Origin: Eumeta japonica
Lineage: Eukaryota; Arthropoda; Insecta; Lepidoptera; Psychidae
NCBI GenBank assembly: GCA_005406025.1
Contig: BGZK01001270.1
Coordinates: forward strand, 62,001 to 126,000
Length of the DNA stretch: 64,000 bases
Reading direction: 5' to 3'
The notes beneath the pieces were generated by a model, which saw only the letters and a list, made by a program, of their open reading frames with translations, searched no databases and was not told the DNA's origin. The position numbers were made by a program, and so were the translations under genes. Every line of letters starts with the position of its first letter. Position 1 is the first letter of the stretch. Shown here one piece after another: positions 55,933 through 64,000 of the stretch.

Positions 55933-56450
55933 GCCAAGTGCTAGTCGAACTCGTACAAGAAGGGTTTCGCATCACCATAGAATATTAAACTCTACAACAG
56001 TTTTTAATATTGTATGATTATTACAATATTCAATTACAATATTTTATGTCCATTTTTAGAAAAGGACATAAAAATCAAGAACAAAAATAAAATTGACCAA
56101 AAGACGCCGAAATAAAAATGTTTTTTATGTGGCACCCCTTTTAATATTTAATTCAATATAACTTTAATTATTTGTTTTTGTAGCATGTATAATAAGCCAT
56201 ATTACATTTTTTTCATTTCAAGCGTCTACCATTACGAAAATCGAGCAAGAAACGCAACAATAAACACGTTTTTTGTATGGGGGCTTTCTTTATTTTTTAT
56301 TTAACTTCGTTTGTATTGTTTTTTTGTTTCACCGCCAATAAAAATACATACCCTATATCTACTATCTACCTATTGTGGTTCATGGGACACAGCTCGCTGA
56401 TGGACAGGCTTAGTGATAGGATCCCGTTGACGCTCTTTAGGTACGCAATC
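55933..56450 (+). repeat. ACCGG-family dispersed repeat, copy C, with an AT-rich insertion
   Basis: Begins GCCAAGTGCTAGTCGAACTC and AAGGGTTTCGCATCACCAT. It then resumes at ACCATTACGAAAATCGAGC, followed by TTTTTTGTATGGGGGCTTTC, GGTTCATGGGACACAGCTCG and GGATCCCGTTGACGC..TAGG. This is the landmark order of the family. About 245 bp of AT-rich DNA (55983-56226) separates the two ACCAT words and appears to be inserted. Confidence 0.65.
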
Positions 56451-56454
56451 ATAA

Positions 56455-56745
56455 AAGCAAAACATAAAACACATTATTGACTACTTAACGGTTGTTAAGT
56501 ATTCCAATAATATATGTAATATTTGAGTATTATTTTATTCATTGTCTTTATCTTTATAAACCATTGTGCTAGTTTATAAGCCTATCGGCCATCAAAAGAC
56601 CGTTTTCCCTTGAACTACTAATTTTCCAAAGCTAAAACTTTACTTTTAATAGATCGTTTGATATCGAGTAATATATCATCGACAGTTTGCGTGTTTTATT
56701 CAACGATGTGTTGGCAGGATGTTTTATAATAGTGGCTTGCTTACG
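56455..56745. other. Intergenic stretch, nothing recognised
   Basis: No supportable feature. Confidence 0.4.
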
Positions 56746-56749
56746 AAAA

Positions 56750-57065
56750 TCAGATCAATGTTATTTTATTATTACATAAACTCGCGTCTATTTTACAGAA
56801 GGGTAGGTAAAGGTCACAAGTGGAACTCTGACTGTCACCACGCGCGTACATGGTGCGGTCTTTGCGTAACTCAGTTACTTTATTAGCATCCTTCAATTGT
56901 TTCATACAAGTTCGTCGGTTTTGGGTGCTCAAACTTCGTCTTTATTATAATGTGTCATTAATTTGAACTGGAAAAGATTTTCTAGAGCAATCTTTGCTAT
57001 CTGTCACATAAATTTGTTTTAAAGATTTGTTGGGCAATCTTTCTAGATGACCTGACCATTTCAAT
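56750..57065 (-). pseudogene. LINE ORF2 C-terminal fragment
   Basis: On the minus strand 'WSGHLERLPNKSLKQIY' precedes a short gap. 'STQNRRTCMKQLKDANKVTE' and 'LRKDRTMYARG' then follow. Relatives have RW.GHLERM....K..Y and STRNRRACMKR..DV.EAKEVCKDR. The order matches the C-terminal end of an insect LINE ORF2. It is of the same kind as the scrap at 8350-8510. Confidence 0.6.
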
Positions 57066-57069
57066 TACA

Positions 57070-58335
57070 CAAAATTAATTCTGATCGAAGAAAGTAAATA
57101 AGTTACTTGAAGCATTTAATACACATCAAATTAGTCCCCTGCCATATATCATTCCGACGAATACTTTTAAGACCTAGTACATATTCATTAATTACGTGTC
57201 ATAACTAGTTACAGTAGACCGAATCTCAGAAAACCTCTAGGTATATCGGTACTTCAGAAGAAGAGTGTTCTAAACTGCAATAGCTCATATACCATTCACT
57301 ATTTTTTCAAATAAGATTTTCGAAAGCATAACGAGCATGCGAGCCACGAAATACTAAGTCGCCTTTGGACACTCGCGACTCCAAACTAGTCGTCGCCCGT
57401 GTGTTGACGGCCTCTCGAGTGGTATTAGGATATCTCATGGGGAGGGACCGGGTTGATAGGGAAAGTCGAGTGATGAAGCACGGATCGAGTCGGCGGAACT
57501 TTCACTCACAGGACGAAAAGAACAGCGGAAACTGTTATTTCACGCCTGTATTCTGCCTTCGAATTGATCGCAGAATGGCTCTACCACAATTACCACGTAA
57601 TTGCTTTCGATTAAATTTCTTAAATTAATTACAAGTAATGCAGAGTCGGCTTAAAAGTAAAATAACATCGTTAAGGTTTGACCCTGCCTAGGCCTACTTT
57701 CACAGAGTCACTATTATGTGTGTGGGACTGCTCGATCGAAATGTACGGGATTGATCTTGATGAACTTTTATTTAATAATCAACAGTCAAAAACCAAACGT
57801 CATCCCCCTTGTCTACTGTTCTTTCTCCACAATCCCCAATGTCGCAAGTTAACGAATGACATTATAACAAAATAAAATAAAATAATATATATATAAAATA
57901 ATCTCTAAATGCGTGATAACGCTATTCCCACATATATGATTCGATTTATATCGAGTAAAATATAAAATATGGGTATAAAATATAGACATTATTGTCTAGA
58001 ATTTAAAACTACGGAATTTTAAAAATTTTTCGATGCGAGAACTATGGAGGCTACGACCGCTATAAACTATTAAGTCGCCGTTGGCGCGGCGCCAGCGGCG
58101 CTCATGTTCGGAATTTACCAATATTCGCATTGGACAATTTATTAATCCGTATATTTTCACACTCACTTTAGCTTGAAATGAACTGAGGAAATTAATTCTC
58201 GATTAAGAAATAGGTGAAACATCGACATTTTTATAATTCGTTTTTGGCGGTTCTATTAACATCTGGTTAGTTTGTAGTCGCGTCAGGTTTCATCAGCATA
58301 CTGCTGAGGTCTACCCTTATGCAAACTGAATATTC
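57070..58335. other. Intergenic stretch with two GC-richer patches
   Basis: 57345-57610 is of mixed composition (GGGAGGGACCGGGTTGATAG) with an 87-codon frame of no recognisable family. 58070-58110 holds CGCCGTTGGCGCGGCGCCAG. No element borders or protein similarity were seen. Confidence 0.35.
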
Positions 58336-58339
58336 CAAA

Positions 58340-58597
58340 CCGAGGGATTTAAGTCTTACTGGCCCAGTGCGGGTCGAGGGTTATCAACGATTTCTGTCCC
58401 AGTAGCTATGACAGCTTTCGCGGCCGATGGCTAACGTGCTCTCTGGGGCACGAAAATAGTGCTATAATTTAACTTAAATGACAAATACTTAAAAAAGTTA
58501 TCGGTCGATTTTTCCGATCAAGATCAAATTAGCTGCTATTAGGTTCTAAGATGACGCTCTTAACCACTGAGCCATTACTGGCTCGTCTTCTATATTT
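58340..58597 (-). mobile_element. tRNA-derived SINE
   Basis: On the minus strand the head reads GAGCCAGTAATGGCTCAGTG, with TGGCTCAGTGGTT as an A-box-like promoter (58562-58574). The body carries the core CGTGCCCCAGAGAGCACGTT (58433-58452) shared with the SINEs near 10567, 60085 and 63628. It then has CGACCCGCACTGGGCCAGTA. RNA polymerase III would transcribe such an element; LINE enzymes mobilise it. The B box is weak, so the head is degraded. Confidence 0.65.
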
Positions 58598-58599
58598 TT

Positions 58600-59965
58600 A
58601 TAGGTATTTATTTTGAACAAAATATAAAAAAATGTGTTTATCTAATTTTGGTATTTAGTTTTTTTCACAGACTGCAATTATTTGTTTCAAAATTTTAAAA
58701 GAGTACAAGGAAATGAAGCAGAAATTTTTCGATTAACCTAATTGCACATATTTTCAAATTTTCTATATGTTGAATATCGATCACGATACTTTTTTATATT
58801 TAAGATAATATTTTTGGAATATAGATTATTTGTGTGATGACAGGTGATCATAAGTTAATTTTGCAGTAAGGATTGTTTATTTCTATGAGAATTTGTCAAG
58901 TTCTAAAAGAGCATGTATTGTGTTAAACTATGACTGCTTACCCTATTGCGTGAGACACTACCATCGCAATAAGACCCGATTCTGTAGTTTATAATGTAAA
59001 CCGTGAACGGTCAGACAAGCATATACACTTAGTTCGTGGAAGATCGACGTTTTGATAAATTATATTACATGAAATATTGAGATTTCGCAAAATCTATATC
59101 GTAAAATAAAATGACAAGCCGATAAACATATCCCCCAAAATACCTATTACACACTGATAAACTCTAAAGATCTCTGTTTTCGTAGGTCATAGCAGGCATA
59201 ACGTTTGAAGTGCGTCATTATATTTTATGAATTTACCCTTCGCAAGGAAGGCAGCTTTTTTCTCTTTCAAACTCCCTTTCAAAACCCTTTCAAAGGAAGT
59301 TTCTTTCAAAGAGAACGAGCAACATCTTCACATGTGAAAAACTATGTAACGTTTTAAGAAATGCAATATAAAGCCGTATAATATAACTTAATGTTTCAAT
59401 TTAACGTATAAACTAATAAGGTACTTTTCAAATGAGAGCTTAATTTAAAAAATAAATGTAAAGTAGAAGAGAATTTTTCGCTGTAAGAAAAGATATTCAA
59501 GAGAAAATCCGTAAGTTCAATTGTACTAAAAACTGCAATTGAATATTTTATGTTTTAGATAATTGACGAAAATCACAAAAAACCGAAACAAGTTTGAAGA
59601 CTGTCGACGATAATTGCACGCGACTAATTTTGTAAAGTCCGAAATACAATTTCAGAGCAGAACTTTAATTTTTTATTTTCACTGATACATCAATTGAGAA
59701 AAGATGAACGCAACTGCAATATAATAAACAACGACGTTTGTCTAAAAGTCAACGTAAAAGAAGATGAAGTCACCGTGGAGAAGCTGTTGTATTCCGTTTT
59801 CTCGGACTTCCATCCCTCGGGTCGTATTCTGCACAATTGAAGATTCGTGATCTTCTTGTGATTATCATTTGTCAACTGTCGTGGTAGAGGAAAAGTATGA
59901 TTCCTCTCAAAATAGAGGTTCGTTTATAGCGTTTTTTAACCTTAAATAACCCGTGTTATGTTCAG
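58600..59965. other. AT-rich stretch with a small CTTTCAAA cluster
   Basis: CTTTCAAA occurs four times at 59264-59310. Nothing else could be supported. Confidence 0.45.
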
Positions 59966-59967
59966 AA

Positions 59968-60240
59968 TCGAGCGCCGGTGGCTCAGTGGTTTACTGTCGT
60001 CTTTGAACCGGGAGGTGCGGGCTCGATCCTCACCGCGGGCGAATTGGTCGATGAGTTTTTGTTTCAAGTCAAACTATACCACACGCTTCGTACCTCTGAT
60101 ATCATATTAAGCCGTCTGTCCCGTACGTCGATATAGCGTTGAGGACTGTTTAATATTGCTTACATGCGGTTTAATATACATAAACCTATACACATATTAT
60201 CATCTATTATATGGTATACATATTCCCTTACCTACTTGCT
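59968..60240 (+). mobile_element. tRNA-derived SINE with A and B boxes
   Basis: The head GCGCCGGTGGCTCAGTGGTT is tRNA-like with an A box at 59977-59990. GGGCTCGATCC at 60019-60029 is a B box. Spacing suits an internal RNA polymerase III promoter. The body has the shared SINE core GCTTCGTACCTCTGATATCA then TATTAAGCC at 60085-60113. It is not a functional tRNA gene: the acceptor arm does not close, and the sequence runs on for about 200 bases. Confidence 0.8.
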
Positions 60241-60249
60241 TTTCTTGTT

Positions 60250-61105
60250 GCCGAGGCGATAGGTGTGGCTGTATTGCAATTACTGACAGGAGGGTACATG
60301 TAAGTTGCAACGTGCGCGATGTTTAATCGCTTGTGCCGAACAATAATATAAAAACTAAATTGTGCGTCGCCGCATGTACGATCCCAGGACGACATAAAGG
60401 GTGACATTTCTATTTCCTACTTATTCCCTTTTCCTGTGGTATTTATTTCGACAATATACATATGCAGAATCCGGAGGCAGACGATAATACTTTTGGCGTT
60501 TCGAGGAAACTGCGATACATTTGTGTTGAGCAAGACTTTGAAATTAACAAAAACAACGATCGTCAGTTAAACCGCATCAGCCTAGCGATGGAGGTCTTAT
60601 GGTCTAAACCTCTCAATATGAAAAAAAAAATGGAAGGGTACCTAAATGTTAAATATTAAATTAAAAGTCAACAAAGGGGCCATTAAACCTGATACCGTGA
60701 CAAGTAACACAGACTACTAAGTAAATGCTTTGTTTGTAATACAGTCATAATCTATGGATTCACGGTTGAACCCGTCAACCCTTTGTTTGACGAACGTACG
60801 ACCATTGACTAAAATGGTCTCGATTTGAAAAGCGTTCTTGAATAACTGATTTCAGAAATATTTCGAAATCTCTTATAAACATGACTTGTGTCCGTCTGCG
60901 AAATTGTTGAATAAATACCTGTTTTAAATGTTGTTAAATTGTTATTTATAATACAGAAAAATCACGACTGATATGATTATTTTGCAATGTCTTATTAAAT
61001 TAGTTTCATATAAAAGATGTGTCAATTTAGTAAATTCAAATCACAATTCCATACTCAATCCAGTCAGTACTACTCATACTAAGTTTTTGTGGCCTTTTAA
61101 CTTAG
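60250..61105. other. Intergenic stretch, nothing recognised
   Basis: A 65-codon frame at 60462-60659 has no recognisable sequence. Confidence 0.4.
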
Positions 61106-61109
61106 TCTA

Positions 61110-61640
61110 GTCTACATCTAATATTGATATTATAGAAAGTTAAATTTGTTTGTTTGTTTGATTGTGTCTAATCTCCACATCCAAGATTACACACACAAAC
61201 AGTTCTATAATAAGAAAGCTACTGTACCTCTGAGTAATGTATAAGCATAAATATTATATGTTGTGTATTTTAGTAATTTCAGGGTTCAGTCAAAACATAA
61301 ATCTTCATAGTCAAAATTTTATAATATCTACAGTAATTACTACATCTAATATCTACAATAATTACTACATCTACGTGTGTCAACGACGCAACCGCGACAG
61401 CGACGTGGAATATAAAATAGTCTGCCACGCGGGTGAAGTCGCGGGACGTAGTAGTGAATCTGTAGTGGGATTAAAATCCCATTCGGGAATATGAGATCGG
61501 GACAGGTATTGGAATTTGTATTGAAGTTGAACTTAGGAACGAGATAGGGATTTATGATTCAAGAGATATCTCTCGATACGAAAGAGGAAGAGAATCATCC
61601 TGTGTCCACGCAAGTGGAGTCACGGGCGGATGCTGTTATT
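61110..61640 (+). mobile_element. Possible Helitron derivative with quasi-repeats
   Basis: TATTGATATTATAGAAAGTT followed by a GTTTGTTTGTTTG run is a common start for short lepidopteran repeats. A Helitron-type hairpin CCACGCGGGTGAAGTCGCGG lies at 61424-61443, and a second similar hairpin (CACGCAAGTGGAGTCACGGG) lies at about 61606. Between them are quasi-repeat words (GGGACAGGTATTGG, AGGAACGAGATAGGG). A 26-bp tandem duplication around ATCTACARTAATTACTACAT sits at 61325-61375. No CTAG end was found, so the boundaries are uncertain. Confidence 0.4.
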
Positions 61641-61644
61641 ATGT

Positions 61645-63595
61645 ATATATAAAAAGATGTCGAGGAAAAATTCATTAGAGTTAGAGAATGTTTTGAATAG
61701 CTCACAAGACGTCGAGATAACGATGTTATGGAGACTCCATTCGATACAATTAAAATGAAATTGACTCTGTTCGTCCCCCAGCACTACTATGAATATTCAT
61801 ACTAAATTGTTTTGCATCGATAGTTTATCAAGTTTAATGGTGATTTTGCTTTGTAACTAACGATGTACGGATTTGCAAGATTATTAAACATATTAAAACA
61901 TGAAAATAACAAAATAAACATTTGGAATTTGACAGATCCATTGTTGAGGACAGCAGTTTTATTCCTTTTTCGCTATTTATTCGTGTAATTCTTCCAATAT
62001 ACATATATATTTAAACACATATACGCATTAATCAATATTGACAAGACGGTTTTAAAGCTTAAAATTCCGCCTATTTCCTTGAGACTACCCCAATCGAGTA
62101 CTAGCGTAGTCTCAAGAAAATTGCTAATTGCTCCTAAAACGTCTCATCGAGACGTCTGTTTTTTTTTATTTTCTGTTTTCTCATTTGTGCTGTTTTCATA
62201 CAATTGTAGATTTGGCAGCATATAGCCCATAACGGACTATATTGTAATGGATACTACTCGAAAATGAAATCACGTATATAATATTATATTGATTTCATAA
62301 ATGCTTACCATAAGCAATTGTTCAAATTGTTGTTGTTGTTTATCTGTTCAAAATATGTAGTGTTATTTACATAATTTGAAAAGTAGATAATTTATGACAA
62401 TCCTTTGCACACTTCGTTGTTATATAAGCTACTCAAGATTCGGGTAGCGAATTCCAAGTTATAGCATATTTAACGCTAGAAAAGCACTTTTTCTAATAAT
62501 TACAAGAAATAAGATGTGAATAAAGCATTTCCGTTAACATAAAGAAGAGGTTTGTTTTACATCCTTTCCATTTTGTATAAACAAAATCTTATACAATAGA
62601 ATATAAAAGACATATCCCACATACGAATTTGAGTTTTAATTTATTGTTAACAATTTTAGCAACTAAAACATGCAACACTGCACAATGACGCGAATTTGGA
62701 TACACGCCAATCTCCAAAGTTGTGCTCAAAGGAGTCCGTGACCGCTCGAACTGAAAGCTTTGGCCTCGGAAACGCAATACTTAGACGCGACTACTAAAGT
62801 TGTTTAATTGTATTTTCTGGACAGTTCGGATGGAGGAAGTCGCCTTTTTGATATTTAAAATGCAAAAATAAACGCTCCTTCATTGTTTAAGATTCAAAAT
62901 ACGAGGAGACTTCCGCTGGAGTAATAGATATAAGATTTTTACATTTTCGATGTGAAATATTTATTGTAACAAAATTTACTACGTGATGGTAAATAAGTGT
63001 AAAGCAAATTGGAACACACAAAAACGCTTGCAATGTTTTACCGGCGCAGTGACTGAAAATTAGAAGAATTTGCGTGTTTGAATCCTTTACGCTTTCACAT
63101 TCTTAAATTTTGATGGAACCATATGTACTGAATGACTTGTGTAATATACCTTATATTTCTACTGGTAATAGCCTTTTCAGATATTTTGGTGTTACAATTA
63201 TTTACTCAGATTAAAAATTATATTTCTTTTTTTATCTTTAAAGTATAGTTTTCAACGCGTGTAGTAACCATATGTATCCGAATCTCTATGTCATATGCTA
63301 TAGGCTCTCTATGCTATTCGTCGTATCAGAATTTCAGATTAATAATAAGAAAAAAACCTTTTTTTTTTTACACTTTCATAATTATATATATATAATTGTA
63401 TAATAACATACATATATTTTCTCATATAAATGATCAATTTCGTTCACTATCTAATTTTCAGATTTTTGTCTATATTCTACTTGTATAACTGATACTATAT
63501 CCCACTCCACTCTCTTTGAAGATATTGGTCTTGTGGCCAATGTGATACTTTCATATCGGGAAAGAATTGGTTTTTAACCTTGATTGAAAAGCAAA
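61645..63595. other. AT-rich stretch, nothing recognised
   Basis: A 62-codon minus-strand frame at 62589-62777 has no recognisable sequence. Confidence 0.4.
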
Positions 63596-63599
63596 AACG

Positions 63600-63790
63600 A
63601 TGATTTTTAAAGTCTAAAAAACCAATTGCTCCGTGCCTCAAAGAGCACGTTAAGCCTTTGGTCATGAAAATATTATAACCGGACTAGTGCTAATATTAAA
63701 AGTAACCAAGTTGCATCGAGCTAGCCTTGAGGGCTTGACGATTATGGAGGCGGTAAGCCTTAGCTAAAGCCGACATTATAATATATTGAC
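63600..63790 (+). mobile_element. SINE fragment (core and body)
   Basis: The core GCTCCGTGCCTCAAAGAGCA then CGTTAAGCC at 63628-63656 matches the other SINEs in the window. GCTAGCCTTGAGGGCTTGAC follows in the body. The head is missing. Confidence 0.55.
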
Positions 63791-63794
63791 CCCG

Positions 63795-64000
63795 TGTTAC
63801 GATGTCCTGTGTCCTTAGAACCTTATATGCGCTTTCTTTTGAAACCGATATGAGTTTCAAATTCTTTAAAATGGTGGATATATTTTTTGATATAAACGAA
63901 AATTATAATTGGTAGCGTTGTTTATTAATATGGCATCCATTTTGAATTTCAGGATAGTGATCACGTTTTATACAAAAAAATTAAACGAGGTATAATTTTT
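63795..64000. other. AT-rich end of the window
   Basis: Nothing recognised. Confidence 0.4.

Noticed and set aside
59968..60040. Possible tRNA gene
   Set aside because: A and B boxes are present, but the acceptor stem does not pair and the sequence continues into a SINE core shared by other copies, so it is a SINE head.
1..64000. A bacterial-style operon or defence system
   Set aside because: The content is eukaryotic repeats and intron-like gaps; there is no run of adjacent intact genes on one strand.

Overview
The window looks like intergenic DNA from an insect nuclear genome, most likely a moth or butterfly (Lepidoptera). It is AT-rich and has no long uninterrupted host reading frame. 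Nearly all recognisable protein sequence belongs to decayed transposable elements. The mix of elements supports the Lepidoptera assignment: Jockey-superfamily, CR1-like and RTE-like LINEs, Helitrons that begin TC and end CTAG, tRNA-headed SINEs with a shared core, and a dispersed repeat starting 'ACCGGCCAAGTG'. This is an inference from remembered family features; no database search was possible.

Layout. 1-2250: a cluster of diverged direct and inverted repeat units around a 201-bp non-autonomous Helitron. 5180-5668: a dead Rep fragment of a second Helitron-like lineage. 8350-13600: an RTE-like LINE scrap, a GC-richer island, a SINE and a decayed CR1-like LINE. 14640-15075: another GC-rich island. 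16360-19350: a dispersed repeat, a short Helitron derivative and a Jockey-type LINE remnant. 19921-29446: a nested stack on the minus strand. One CR1-like LINE (ORF1, endonuclease, reverse transcriptase, TTTGAA-type 3' tail) is split inside its endonuclease domain by a 5.35-kb Helitron with both termini, and also carries a 154-bp hAT-type MITE with a perfect 8-bp target duplication. 31730-33650: a GC-rich island, a 1.05-kb foldback element with 232-bp inverted arms and a short tandem array. 36105-43464: an inverted pair of ACCGG-family repeats and a long non-autonomous Helitron with purine-rich quasi-repeats. 46190-46870: a GC-rich island and another quasi-repeat block. 49730-53170: a LINE tail, a dispersed repeat copy and an RTE-like LINE remnant. 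54050-64000: a perfect-arm hairpin beside a TA run, a GC-rich island, LINE scraps, a third ACCGG-family repeat and several SINEs.

These elements do not form a pathway. Their relation is stratigraphic: the LINE was there first, and the Helitron and the hAT MITE landed in it later. The most informative features are the datable nesting, the apparent introns and doubled 3' terminus of the Helitron, the foldback element, and several GC-rich blocks without recognised transposon sequence that could be conserved regulatory DNA. No CRISPR array, rRNA, functional tRNA or confident host exon was seen.
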